Shown: one piece after another, positions 34,061 to 43,338 of the stretch | How positions within the stretch are numbered: position 1 is the stretch's first letter | Layout of the letters: each line of letters starts with the position of its first letter | NCBI GenBank assembly: GCA_022511205.1 | Contig: JAFLRY010000005.1 | Coordinates: 25,005-89,004 of the forward strand | Length of the DNA: 64,000 nt | Reading direction: 5' to 3' | Origin: Eubacterium sp. | GTDB lineage: Bacteria > Bacillota > Clostridia > Oscillospirales > Acutalibacteraceae | Notes under the pieces: generated by a model | Seen by the model: the letters and a program-made list of their open reading frames with translations, nothing else | Databases searched by the model: none | Told to the model about the DNA's origin: nothing | Made by a program: the position numbers and the translations under genes

Positions 34061-36100
34061 TTATTTTTTAATAAGACCGAGTGACTCAAGATACGCGATC
34101 GTATTGTCATCCGTTTCAGCGTTTATATGAATATAGTTATCCATAATAAGAAATCCTTCGTTAAGCATCTCATATTCTGTGTTATACGCTAAGATTTCTT
34201 CGGGAGTCATCGCTGAAAGCTTGGCTTTCATCTCGTCCGTTACATCCTTGTAATAGGTGTAAACTACTACCGAAGCATCTCGGTAATCGGGATAGTATTC
34301 TTCAAATTCTAACTCCTCTTCGTCTTCCCAGAAATCTTCAATATCAAAATCGGAATCGCCTTCAACTCTGTAATGATTATCGATATCGTACAGCAAGAAT
34401 GCTGTATTAAACATAAACGAGTTAAACATATCTCTCGGTTCATTCGCTCTATCCTTTATCACCTTGTCAAAGAGCGTGCCGTATTCATCAAGGCTGATAC
34501 AATTAGAGGGAATGTAAGGATCATAATCTTCGTCATAATCCTGCTCTTCAGAATCGTCTCTGTAATCCAAAACTCCTATAAAGAGAATATCCTCGTCTTT
34601 GAAATTGAAGGGTTCTGTCTGATTTAATGCTTCCTCAGTCTGCATTAGGGCAATATATTCATCGTAAATATCCTTGGTGCAAACGTCATAGAAGCGCTCA
34701 ACGGTTTTTCCGTTTTTAAGATTATAGGTGATCTTTACGGAATATGAGCCATGATAATAGTAATCATCGCTATACTGATTATCTATAGTTGTTTGCTCGA
34801 TCAGCTTTTTATGAAGCGCCTCAACCTTTGCCTTTGATTCATCGCTCGTGAAATTAAAGGTGGTATAGCCGTCAATACCGATATCGTAGCCGTCAAAGGA
34901 AAACATCATATTAAATATAGAGGAAAAGACGTCGCCGTATTCTGACTGAAAAACGTTTTCATCATACACTATTGATTCAACCTCATCAGCCGCCGGAACA
35001 TAATTCTTATACTTTATATTCGGCAGGAATTCCACTGCGGAAACAATAATAATTACTGCCGCAACCGTTCCGATGAGCCACTTCGCCGATTTTTTCGTAA
35101 ATGCTTTTTTACGAATACGCGCGGTGGCGATTAATGAAACAGCTAAAACGGCCGCTACGGCTATACCGAGCTTGGCATAACCCGGCGTATCTATTATTGA
35201 CAAAAAGGAAAAAACTACAGCGAACAAGCCTAAAATCAGTATGATTTTTGTAATTATATTCAGCTCAAGAGAGGATTCGGCTGTTTCTGCCTTTCTCTTT
35301 TTGAACATAAAATACCCTGTTAAATAAATTATCACAAACTGAATTGTCAAAACGATAACGCAACTCAGAACATTCTCCGCTTCAAAGCTTTTAAAGAACG
35401 GCGCTATGGTGGATAATACCCACCACTTATCATATGAGATATTGAGGCCCCAGATAGAAACGTTAGCATATCTTATAAAGTTAATAACTACCGCATATAC
35501 TAAATTTCCTGCCACAAGGCCAAGCACGACATAATGCCATTTTCTGCCCGAAAGCACGGCGAATAACATTAAGGTCGCATAAGCCACGATCACGCTCAAT
35601 AAAGCAACCAGCAGCACCTTTACTAATTGAGCAGGCTCAAAGGTGTAAAACTCAGGTGCGCATATACTGTTCGTTTTTACGGAGATAATCGAAAGCGCCG
35701 CCACCAAAACGAAAGCCGTCAACACCGTGATTACGCCGTAAAGCATATTCACGTTGAAATAAGTTCCTCTTTTTACGGGCATTGAATAGTAAAATACGGA
35801 AGCCCGCCTGCTGTATATCTCGCGGAACAGGCTTACGGCCAAAATGAACACCCACACTGTTCCTGTTGTGAACAGGAAAAATGACATACTGCCAATGCAG
35901 CTTGCGGTAAGATCCTCCTGATAACCCGCCTCCATATATTCCGCCATCTCGGCTATAGATCTTAAAGTGAAGCGCGGAATAAAGAACGCATAAAGTCCGG
36001 AAAAAATCTGAACTACTAAGAAAAACGCAGCGTATCGCTTAAAAACGTTTTTAAACATAGGTAAAAATCTGTTACTGTTCAAAGAATTTGTTGATGTCAT
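34061..36100 (-). CDS. ABC transporter permease with large exterior domain
   Basis: This is a permease of about 679 residues. The N-terminal 340 residues hold seven to eight membrane helices of an ABC-2-like permease (MFKNVFKRYAAFFLVVQIFSG onward), another helix lies near residue 345-365, and the last 300 residues are an acidic exterior domain rich in Asp, Glu and Tyr. The layout matches clostridial YtrC-like permeases, some annotated with a DUF6449 domain. GGAGGTGG before the ATG at 36098-36100 fixes the start, giving a 29-base overlap with the ATPase. It is the third gene of the GntR-ATPase-permease operon; the substrate is unknown. Confidence 0.83.
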   Translation of the reverse strand: MTSTNSLNSNRFLPMFKNVFKRYAAFFLVVQIFSGLYAFFIPRFTLRSIAEMAEYMEAGYQEDLTASCIGSMSFFLFTTGTVWVFILAVSLFREIYSRRASVFYYSMPVKRGTYFNVNMLYGVITVLTAFVLVAALSIISVKTNSICAPEFYTFEPAQLVKVLLVALLSVIVAYATLMLFAVLSGRKWHYVVLGLVAGNLVYAVVINFIRYANVSIWGLNISYDKWWVLSTIAPFFKSFEAENVLSCVIVLTIQFVIIYLTGYFMFKKRKAETAESSLELNIITKIILILGLFAVVFSFLSIIDTPGYAKLGIAVAAVLAVSLIATARIRKKAFTKKSAKWLIGTVAAVIIIVSAVEFLPNIKYKNYVPAADEVESIVYDENVFQSEYGDVFSSIFNMMFSFDGYDIGIDGYTTFNFTSDESKAKVEALHKKLIEQTTIDNQYSDDYYYHGSYSVKITYNLKNGKTVERFYDVCTKDIYDEYIALMQTEEALNQTEPFNFKDEDILFIGVLDYRDDSEEQDYDEDYDPYIPSNCISLDEYGTLFDKVIKDRANEPRDMFNSFMFNTAFLLYDIDNHYRVEGDSDFDIEDFWEDEEELEFEEYYPDYRDASVVVYTYYKDVTDEMKAKLSAMTPEEILAYNTEYEMLNEGFLIMDNYIHINAETDDNTIAYLESLGLIKK

Positions 36101-36977
36101 ATCCTGCCACCTCCATTTCACTTATAAATAATTCCTCAAGGGTAAGGGGAAGCATTTCAGAGAACGCGGCGTTTGCGGAGTTGATAACCTCCATAATTTT
36201 CTCGCTTTCTCCCCTTACGGTAAGCTGTGTCATCTTGCCCTGATGTGATTCTTTAACGATATTCAGCTTTTCTCTTACCGCTTCCATATCCTCGGGGTTT
36301 TCAAGAATAAACTGAACGTGGAAAAGCCCCATGGATTCGCCGTCTATATCTCTTTCCATAAGGATACCGCCCATATGGAGAAGACCGATATGATCGCAAA
36401 AGCCCTCAAGCTCTCTTAAGTTGTGGCTTGCGATGACTACCGTAGCGTTTGTTTCCGTAACATAATCGATAAGAATTTTCTTTACCAGTTCGCGGATAAC
36501 GGGATCAAGTCCGTCAAATATCTCGTCAAACAAAATTATCGAGGGCTTATAGGATAGCGCCAGCATAATAGCGCTCTGCCTCTGCATACCCTTGCTCATT
36601 GCGGATATTTTCTGCTTGGTATTTATCGGAAATACCGATTTAAAATACAGAAACTTTTCCTCGCTCCAGGTTGGGAAAAGACTCCTGTAGTATTTCGCCA
36701 TACTCTCCACAGTTGCTCCCGGGAAGAAATATGGATAATCCGAAACGTAAGCCGTTTGGCTCTTGACCGTAAGGTTTTCAAAAGGAACTTCGCCGTTTAA
36801 ATAAGCGTTTCCCCCGTCAGGCGAATAAACGCCTGCCAGCACATTCAAAAGCGTGCTTTTGCCGGCTCCGTTTGAGCCTATAAGCCCGAATATCGAGCCG
36901 TCCGCCACGGTGAAGGAAACGCCGTTGAGCGCCTTTGTTTCACCGAAGCACTTCGTTAGATCTTTGATCTCAATCAA
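36072..36977 (-). CDS. ABC transporter ATP-binding protein
   Basis: This is an ABC ATPase of about 301 residues. Walker A is GSNGAGKST, the signature region is SKGMQRQSAIMLAL (a variant of LSGGQ), Walker B is IILFDEIFDGLDP, and the switch His is in IASHNL. The start is taken as TTG at 36975-36977, because GGGAGG lies about eight bases upstream and the GntR stop overlaps it; an in-frame ATG eight codons earlier puts the ribosome site inside the coding region. The GMQRQ signature is common in YtrB-like ATPases. It pairs with the following permease. Confidence 0.91.
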   Translation of the reverse strand: MIEIKDLTKCFGETKALNGVSFTVADGSIFGLIGSNGAGKSTLLNVLAGVYSPDGGNAYLNGEVPFENLTVKSQTAYVSDYPYFFPGATVESMAKYYRSLFPTWSEEKFLYFKSVFPINTKQKISAMSKGMQRQSAIMLALSYKPSIILFDEIFDGLDPVIRELVKKILIDYVTETNATVVIASHNLRELEGFCDHIGLLHMGGILMERDIDGESMGLFHVQFILENPEDMEAVREKLNIVKESHQGKMTQLTVRGESEKIMEVINSANAAFSEMLPLTLEELFISEMEVAGYDINKFFEQ

Positions 36978-37341
36978 TTTCTTTCGCCTCCCATACTTCA
37001 TTTACGATTTTCAGCACGCTGTCCTTTTTTACACCCGCGTTTTTTGCGTCTGTCAGCGTGGCTTTGATTTTGTCGGCAAGCTGTTTGTGAACGTTTGCCA
37101 GGCTTGAATCGCCTTTCACGAAAACACCCTTGCCTGCTATGGTATAAATAACGCCGTCCGCCTCAAGCTTTTTATATGTCTTGGAAACGGTGTTTGGATT
37201 TATACCCAACTCGCAGGCAAGCGCCCTTACCGACGGCAGCATACTATCCTTTTCATACACGCCGAGATTGATATATTTGACTATATTCTTCTCCAGCTGC
37301 GTATAAATAGGCTCTCTGCTTTTAACGTCTATTGAAAACAT
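36970..37341 (-). CDS. GntR family regulator, YtrA type
   Basis: This is a 123-residue repressor. Residues 10-75 are a GntR winged helix (REPIYTQLEKNIVKYINLGVY, SVRALACELGINPNTVSKTYKKLEADGVI), and the remaining 50 residues are a short helical effector/dimer region typical of the YtrA subfamily. It is the first gene of the operon, overlaps the ATPase start, and has GGGGAGG upstream. Inverted repeats around its own promoter suggest autoregulation. YtrA systems often respond to cell-wall-active compounds; whether that holds here is inference. Confidence 0.93.
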   Translation of the reverse strand: MFSIDVKSREPIYTQLEKNIVKYINLGVYEKDSMLPSVRALACELGINPNTVSKTYKKLEADGVIYTIAGKGVFVKGDSSLANVHKQLADKIKATLTDAKNAGVKKDSVLKIVNEVWEAKEID

Positions 37342-37398
37342 TTTACCTCCCCTGCCTTCATTTTTGGTTGTGGGCTAAGCCCTCTGTATTATCTTTGT

Positions 37399-37482
37399 TA
37401 GTACAGTTTACAACATCAAAATAACACAGTTAAAGGCATTTGTCAATACTTTTTCAAAAAACTGTACTATTTTTTATAGTAC
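37399..37482 (-). promoter_or_regulatory. GntR-operon promoter with inverted operators
   Basis: On the minus strand TTGACA (plus 37441-37446) and TATTTT (plus 37418-37423) are 17 bases apart. Flanking this core, TAGTACAGTTT (37399) and AAACTGTACTA (37459) are 11-base perfect inverted copies. Overlapping the outer one, GTACTAT and ATAGTAC (37464-37482) form a perfect palindrome around five T. The arrangement suggests two repressor sites bracketing the promoter plus a third half-overlapping site. Confidence 0.75.
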
Positions 37483-37511
37483 GCCTGTTTTTTCAGCATT
37501 TTACAGCAAAA

Positions 37512-37533
37512 AACGGCTCCCGAAGGAGCCGTT
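37512..37533 (-). terminator. Terminator after the glycoside hydrolase gene
   Basis: AACGGCTCC-TTCG-GGAGCCGTT followed by TTTTGC on the minus strand, 13 bases past the stop. The loop is the stable UUCG tetraloop. Confidence 0.93.
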
Positions 37534-37546
37534 TTCGTTCGTTTTA

Positions 37547-40120
37547 TCACACTTGTGTTTCGCTTATGGTAACGTCCGCAATATGGGGCGCGAAGGTTTC
37601 GTTGCCGTTAAATTTATTGAAGCCGTCATTAGAGAAGGTAATAACGTTGTTTCCTTTAACAAGATCAATATTAAACGTAACGGTTGTGAAGGTGTCCCAG
37701 CTATAGGTGTTGCGGCAGTAGATCTCCTGCGTTTTTCCGTTTGCTGAAACAGTGATGAAATCCTCCACGAGATCGATATTGTAATCGTGAACGCCGTTTT
37801 CATCATTGTTGGAATAGAGTACGGTCATCTTATAAGTACCGCTTTCGGGAATAGATACGTTGTAAACAGCCGAGCCGCCGTTTGAGGATATTCCGCCGAT
37901 GAAGCTCGTCTTTGCCGCGTTGCTTGCGTCAAGATAGGCCGTTCCGGAAAGAGTGGCTTCATCAGGACTGAGAACGATCTGATATGCCGACTTAACCGAG
38001 GGCTTCACTGTAAGCTTAACGTTATCCGCTGAGCTGACGTCAATATAATTAAGACCTCTGCGTAAAAATACTGTTGCCTTGCCGTCAAGCTCTGTAACGG
38101 CGGGAGCGCCGTCTACTGAGATCTCCGTATTCTTCAAGGTGACAACGTCAAAATATCCGTCATAAGGTGAAACCGCAAGGAATGAGGTAACGGAGTCCGT
38201 TGTCCTGTCGTAATCCTTTATTACGCTGATCTTTGAATTTGTCGGCGTTTTTCTCACAAGGAGAGAATCAAGCACGTAAGTTCCGTCATTATGCGTAAGG
38301 CGGATCGTGTGCCTTCCGTCCGTAAGATCAAGCGTCATGGTCATTGAGGCGGTAAGCTCGCTTCTGATGGTATTTTCCAGCGCGATAACGCTTTCCTCGC
38401 CGTCTATGCTGAGATTAACGTAAGTAAAGGTGCGGTCGTCAGAGGTGGGTCCGTCGTTCGAATTTCCGTAAATGAAGGTGAAATCATAGCTTCCGTCATC
38501 CGGTATACGAACCTGGATCTCAACGCCGTCTCCCTCGTTTTCCATTCCGCCTACCATTCCGGAAATTTCGCCGGTGGTGGCGTAAGCGCTTTGATAGGTA
38601 TAGGCGTTGCCGAGAAGCGTGCCATGCTCAAACTCATAGCGTGTGTAGAGATTCTTATTGTCAAACGCGGTATCCAAATCCTCCGCCTCGCGGATCTCAA
38701 CGTAATACGCGGTGTCGGAATTCATATCATCAAGATTAACGGTTATGCTGTTTCCGCATCTCGTTGTATAAGTTTTAACGATCTCCGGCTCATATACCTT
38801 GCCGGAAATTCCCTGATAGGTCATAGCGCTTATGGTTACGCAAACCTTCTTGCCGTAAAGCGCCGTCTGCTTCAGGTTATTTACCTTGAGCGCTCCGCTG
38901 TAATCAGCGCCCGAAGCAAGTATCCTGATCTCGTCCTTTTCATCGGTGATCGAACCCACGCCGAGAAACTTCTTATATCTGAAAGGCCTTTTATCTCTGA
39001 TAGCATTTTTGAAATCAGCGTGGAACATATCATGCATACGATAATTCATCGTCTGTCCCACCATATCGGCATACCAGCGGTATACCCACCAGGCAGAGTT
39101 TGGCGTGTTGTAATCCGCAGCCGTATTGCAAAGGTTGTTGGCAAGAAGCCAGTAAGCCTGATCGCCGTAAACCTTGGAGTTCTCTATCTGCGCGATATAC
39201 TTAGACATATTGTTGGGATTTCCGTTATCAGCCATAATGCCGTATTCCGTTACGATTATGGGAGTGTCGGCGGAGATACCGTAGCTCTCCTCCATAGCTC
39301 TCAGCTCGCTGACGTTCACCTGCCAGTTGTAGATCGAGTACATTTCGTTAAGCTCGTGATAAATCATAACGTCCGGAACGCAGTCGTTTTCAGAAGCATA
39401 TTTAAGGAAACCGTCCATTTCAGACGTATCATAATCCATATATCCGGGACCTCCGATAAGCGCGTCGGGATCAAGCGACCTAACGTAATCGTAGGTCATT
39501 TTCCAGCCCTCGTAGAAGTTCTGCTTACCCGCGTCATCAAAGGCATTCCAACCGCCGCCGTCCTCGGTGGGCACCCAGGTGCCGAACCATATGGCGTTGT
39601 CACACTCGTTATAGATACAGTAAACGATTTTATCGTGGTAATCCGAGGCTTTTATCTCCGTTACGGTTTTCTTGATAAGCGGGAAGAATTCCTTTTGGAT
39701 ATATTCCTTCCAGTCATAAGTTCCCGCCTGCTTCATATCGGTTATCGCCTGATGCTCATAATACCAGGTCGAATACATATCCTGAAGATATACGATAAGA
39801 TAATCCAGGCTACCGCCTACGTTCGCTTCATTGGCAACGTCTCCCACCTCGCCGATCGGGTGCTGAAGACCGCCCTGGGTTTTTGTTGAAAGGCTTGTCA
39901 TATTGATACTCTCAACCATATTGTAGGAGGGTACGCCGTCCTCGGCGATACCGTAAAGGAATCCTGTAGCGCCGTGCATAACGTCGCCCGTAAGATCGTT
40001 TGCGTCAAAAATGATCATCGGCTTGTAAAAGATGAAAAATCCGCCTGCCACGAATAATATGGCTATCAATACGGCAATGATCGCGACGAAAACTTTTTTA
40101 ATAACGCTTTTAGCCTTCAT
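37547..40120 (-). CDS. Membrane-anchored clan-A glycoside hydrolase with two carbohydrate-binding-like modules
   Basis: This is an 857-residue protein. An N-terminal membrane helix (residues 9-32) anchors it outside the cell. Residues 45-400 look like a TIM-barrel glycoside hydrolase of clan A: the acid/base is probably E172 in YNECDN and the nucleophile E292 in VTEYG, close to GH39/GH5-like spacing. Two beta-sandwich modules resembling CBM6/CBM35 follow (about residues 490-640 and 725-857, each with a FEHG- or LSPDEA-like start and GSYDFTF/GTYKMTV core). GAGGAGG precedes the ATG, which overlaps the lipid kinase gene. The substrate is unknown; the family could be GH39-like or unassigned. Confidence 0.78.
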   Translation of the reverse strand: MKAKSVIKKVFVAIIAVLIAILFVAGGFFIFYKPMIIFDANDLTGDVMHGATGFLYGIAEDGVPSYNMVESINMTSLSTKTQGGLQHPIGEVGDVANEANVGGSLDYLIVYLQDMYSTWYYEHQAITDMKQAGTYDWKEYIQKEFFPLIKKTVTEIKASDYHDKIVYCIYNECDNAIWFGTWVPTEDGGGWNAFDDAGKQNFYEGWKMTYDYVRSLDPDALIGGPGYMDYDTSEMDGFLKYASENDCVPDVMIYHELNEMYSIYNWQVNVSELRAMEESYGISADTPIIVTEYGIMADNGNPNNMSKYIAQIENSKVYGDQAYWLLANNLCNTAADYNTPNSAWWVYRWYADMVGQTMNYRMHDMFHADFKNAIRDKRPFRYKKFLGVGSITDEKDEIRILASGADYSGALKVNNLKQTALYGKKVCVTISAMTYQGISGKVYEPEIVKTYTTRCGNSITVNLDDMNSDTAYYVEIREAEDLDTAFDNKNLYTRYEFEHGTLLGNAYTYQSAYATTGEISGMVGGMENEGDGVEIQVRIPDDGSYDFTFIYGNSNDGPTSDDRTFTYVNLSIDGEESVIALENTIRSELTASMTMTLDLTDGRHTIRLTHNDGTYVLDSLLVRKTPTNSKISVIKDYDRTTDSVTSFLAVSPYDGYFDVVTLKNTEISVDGAPAVTELDGKATVFLRRGLNYIDVSSADNVKLTVKPSVKSAYQIVLSPDEATLSGTAYLDASNAAKTSFIGGISSNGGSAVYNVSIPESGTYKMTVLYSNNDENGVHDYNIDLVEDFITVSANGKTQEIYCRNTYSWDTFTTVTFNIDLVKGNNVITFSNDGFNKFNGNETFAPHIADVTISETQV

Positions 40121-41087
40121 TTGTTACTTCCTCCTCATCGATAAGGCACAGCTTCAGCGCATTTCTTTCCACCTTGAACACTACTTCGTTGTAATCAAAA
40201 TTCTCGCCGTCACAGTTTCCGAGGAGCGGACTGCCGTCGGTAGACCACACTCTGCCGCCCACCATATAGCCGCAGCGCACCTTATCCGACGCGCCTTCGA
40301 TAGTTCCGGCACTGTATTTTGGAATAAGCGGCAGCGCCTGTGCTACGTTTACAGGACCTACGAGAGCGAAATCAAGGATACCGTCGTCCAGCTTTGAATT
40401 TGGAGCCGGGCAGAAGCCGCCGCCGTAATAGCTGGCGTTGCATATCGCAAACAACGTGTAATCAATGGGTTCGCCCTGAATTTTATATGGGTTTCCGTCT
40501 GCGTCCACGCAATCAAGATCAACGTTTATCTGATATTTCATTGAGTGCATAAGAGACGGAACGATCGCGATATTATATGCCTGATGGCCGAGGAATTTTA
40601 CTCTGTCCGCAAGCTTTTTGCCGATGGTTTCAACTACGGTATCAAGTCCGTAGCTCATAACGTTGATACATTTTTCTCCGTTGTAATCAATGAGATCGAT
40701 GGGCTGGATCTTGTATTTAAGCTCGCCGTTATGTAAGCCGAACGCCTTAACGATATTGAGGGGATCAAGTTTCTTGCTTTTGTAGATCTTTTTGCAGAAA
40801 TCGTTTCCCGTTCCGAAGGGCAGGATCATAAGGGGCGTTTCCGTGCCCGCAAGGCCGTTTGCCACCTCATGCACCGTGCCGTCGCCTCCGCAGGTAACGA
40901 TCACGCAGTCCGCGCCGTATTTCTCGGCGTATTCTGCGGCTATTTCCTTGGCGTGACCCTTATAGCGCGTTTCCTCAATTATCATTTCCGCGCTGTCATT
41001 CCACCTGAAGGCGGACTGCACTTCTTTAAAAAGAAGCTGCTTCTGCTTCGTTCCCGCGATGGGGTTTTCAATAAAAACGTACTTCAT
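40110..41087 (-). CDS. Diacylglycerol/lipid kinase family protein
   Basis: This is a 325-residue DagK/YegS-type kinase that phosphorylates diacylglycerol or a related lipid. The glycine motif CGGDGTVHEVANG (near residue 65) binds ATP, LPFGTGNDFCK follows, and the C-terminal beta domain carries IDLIDYNGEKCINVMSYG and DDGILDFALV. It lies 41 bases after galK and overlaps the glycoside hydrolase by 11 bases, so all three are likely one transcript. The combination of a sugar kinase, lipid kinase and anchored glycosidase suggests glycolipid or cell-surface glycan metabolism (inference). Confidence 0.92.
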   Translation of the reverse strand: MKYVFIENPIAGTKQKQLLFKEVQSAFRWNDSAEMIIEETRYKGHAKEIAAEYAEKYGADCVIVTCGGDGTVHEVANGLAGTETPLMILPFGTGNDFCKKIYKSKKLDPLNIVKAFGLHNGELKYKIQPIDLIDYNGEKCINVMSYGLDTVVETIGKKLADRVKFLGHQAYNIAIVPSLMHSMKYQINVDLDCVDADGNPYKIQGEPIDYTLFAICNASYYGGGFCPAPNSKLDDGILDFALVGPVNVAQALPLIPKYSAGTIEGASDKVRCGYMVGGRVWSTDGSPLLGNCDGENFDYNEVVFKVERNALKLCLIDEEEVTNEG

Positions 41088-41128
41088 TTTACCGTTCTCC
41101 TTTCGTGGGGCAAATCAAATTTAATTGC

Positions 41129-42409
41129 CTACATTACTTTGGTTCCGCCCACGGGTCTTACGATCAGCACGTGGCAGTTACCTATTCCAAATACGTTTTC
41201 TATGGCGGTTTTATAATCGTCAAGCATTTCGTTTGGAACGAACGCCTGTATCGTGCCGGCAAATCCGCCTCCGTGAACGCGGTAAGCGCCCTTGCCCTTA
41301 AGCATATTTTCCGTTATGCATAAGGCGAGAGAAAGCCTCTGTTCCGTGGGGTTTGACGGTGAATAAACGTTTTGATTGAGCATATATGAGGATTTTCCGC
41401 TTTCGATGATGATCTCCTTGAATTGCTCAAAGTCGCCGCTTTCAAGGGCTTTCACCGCATTGTCTACACGCTCGTTTTCGCCGTAAAAATGATACGCGCG
41501 AAGAAGCGCCCTATCGTTTACCTTGCCGAAAAGCTTAGGCACGGCGGCTTTAAATTCCTCAAAGCCTATCTCGCGAAGCACGCTCTTGCCCATTGCCTGA
41601 GCAACGCTTTCCATTTCGCTTCTTACAGCGGCGTAATCATCGGTGAGATCGCTGTGGCTTCCGCCTGTGTCAACGATACAAAGGGAATATCCGCTTTTGG
41701 AGAAATCGAAATCTACCTTTTTGATAAGGGGATTTTCCGTTGATTTGAAATCTATCGTAACAAACGTACCCACAGATGAGGCGGTTTGGTCAAGAAGTCC
41801 GCTGGGCTTGCCGAAGAATACGTTTTCACTGTACTGCGCGCTCTTGGCAATTTCAACGGGATCGATCTTGCCGTCGTTAAACAAATATGAAATGCTCGTT
41901 CCGAGAAGCACTTCAAAGGCAGCAGAGGAGGAAAGTCCGCTTCCGCCCATAACGTCGGAGGTGGTTACAGCGTCAAAGGCGCCGATCTTGTAGCCGATGT
42001 CCTTGAGCTTGGCAAGCACGCCTCTGACCATTGCGGTGGAGTGACCGAACTCGTTTTCATCGGGCAGAAGTCTTTCAAGATCAACAACGTTCATTGCGTG
42101 ACCTACAGACTGCACACGCACCGTGTTGCCTTCGCCGGGCGCACATACTGCAATAGCGTCAAGATTGACGGAGGCGGCAAGCACCTTACCGTTGTTGTGA
42201 TCCGTGTGGTTTCCGCAGACCTCCGTTCTTCCGGGAGCAGAGGTGATCATAACGTCCCTGTCGCTTCCGAAGATGTTAATAAACTCCTTAAGGAGGCTGA
42301 CGTAGCGCTTTTTCTGATACTCAACGGCGCTGTCGAGTACGTAAACTGCCTTTAGCTTTTCGTCCATTTCTCCGTTGGCGATAGCCTCTATGTATTCCTG
42401 TGGTTTCAT
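41129..42409 (-). CDS. galK: Galactokinase
   Basis: This is a 426-residue GHMP kinase. The galactokinase signature appears as APGRTEVCGNHTDHNNG (near residue 58), motif 2 is GGSGLSSSAAFE, and motif 3 is GAYRVHGGGFAGT. It phosphorylates galactose at C1. The length is slightly above E. coli GalK owing to an N-terminal extension of about 30 residues, as in clostridial relatives. GAAAGGAG precedes the ATG. No galT, galE or galM lies beside it, so the Leloir pathway must be completed elsewhere; a related GHMP sugar kinase is the alternative. Confidence 0.9.
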   Translation of the reverse strand: MKPQEYIEAIANGEMDEKLKAVYVLDSAVEYQKKRYVSLLKEFINIFGSDRDVMITSAPGRTEVCGNHTDHNNGKVLAASVNLDAIAVCAPGEGNTVRVQSVGHAMNVVDLERLLPDENEFGHSTAMVRGVLAKLKDIGYKIGAFDAVTTSDVMGGSGLSSSAAFEVLLGTSISYLFNDGKIDPVEIAKSAQYSENVFFGKPSGLLDQTASSVGTFVTIDFKSTENPLIKKVDFDFSKSGYSLCIVDTGGSHSDLTDDYAAVRSEMESVAQAMGKSVLREIGFEEFKAAVPKLFGKVNDRALLRAYHFYGENERVDNAVKALESGDFEQFKEIIIESGKSSYMLNQNVYSPSNPTEQRLSLALCITENMLKGKGAYRVHGGGFAGTIQAFVPNEMLDDYKTAIENVFGIGNCHVLIVRPVGGTKVM

Positions 42410-42510
42410 TTTGTTCTCCTTTCGTGCGAAATGCTTCGCTTTTCCTTTATGATAACACGCCCGAAACGTTTGTATGATTCAGGCCGCATCACCCATACGG
42501 CTTTGAGCCG

Positions 42511-43281
42511 TTATAATACGATTTTATATTTCTGCTTTTGGGAATAGATCAAAAGCGTCTGCGTCATCTGGCGCGATTTGATTCCGTAGAAAATATTGAA
42601 TATCAGGCTCGTTATGCCCGTAAACGCAACGATTATCATTATAAGAATAATAAACTCCTGCGAAAACGGATTGAAAAGCACAGAACCGATCCTTGTGTAC
42701 ATATAAAGCACCGGCATATAACCCGCAAGGCTCAAAACGAGATAGTGGATCAAATCATAGTGCATAGAACCGTAAAGTATGGAAATCAAAGCGGGAGAAA
42801 TAGACGGTACAAATCTTGACGCCACGAGTATATAGGGATTACCCGAACCTTTAAATTCTATCCATTCCTTAAGGAATTTCGCGCGGCGCGCGTTGAGAAG
42901 CACCGTTAAAATTCCGGCGCCCATCCACCATCCCTCAAAATATTTGATGAGAAAATAGACTGTCATACAGGCGGCGTTTATGATTATAGCCGTGGGCAAC
43001 GAGAATACCGCGCCGGGTATGACGCACAAAACGCTGAAGGGTATCGGGATCCGGCATCTTGCGATATAAAGGGCAAAAATGCATATCACGATCGCGAATT
43101 TTGAATCAAGACCTATAACGGCTTTTTCCAGCTTTGCGAGCCATTTTATTATCGCGTCAAACCTTTCGGCAAGGCTCGGCTGTTTATAAAGGCACACGGC
43201 TAAAAACACAAGGACAGCAACCGTTATCACAACGATGATAACGGATATTAATTTCGTTTGGTGGCGTTTATGCTGTTTCAT
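42511..43281 (-). CDS. TVP38/TMEM64 family (VTT domain) membrane protein
   Basis: This is a 256-residue polytopic protein of the VTT/DedA-like superfamily. Six hydrophobic segments are visible, with the family features FSVLCVIPGAVFSLPTAI, and the conserved Arg region SRFVPSISPALISILYG near residue 155. VTT proteins act as lipid scramblases or transport lipid-linked compounds. The start is the ATG at 43279-43281 with GGAGG seven bases upstream. It stands alone between pheA and galK. Confidence 0.86.
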   Translation of the reverse strand: MKQHKRHQTKLISVIIVVITVAVLVFLAVCLYKQPSLAERFDAIIKWLAKLEKAVIGLDSKFAIVICIFALYIARCRIPIPFSVLCVIPGAVFSLPTAIIINAACMTVYFLIKYFEGWWMGAGILTVLLNARRAKFLKEWIEFKGSGNPYILVASRFVPSISPALISILYGSMHYDLIHYLVLSLAGYMPVLYMYTRIGSVLFNPFSQEFIILIMIIVAFTGITSLIFNIFYGIKSRQMTQTLLIYSQKQKYKIVL

Positions 43282-43338
43282 CCGCAAGCCTCCTTTCCGT
43301 AACAAAATGATCGTTATTGCCGGATTAAAACTTCAGGT

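Noticed and set aside
38591..39889. 432-codon open frame on the plus strand
   Set aside because: Antisense to the glycoside hydrolase gene; no ribosome site and composition explained by the opposite frame.
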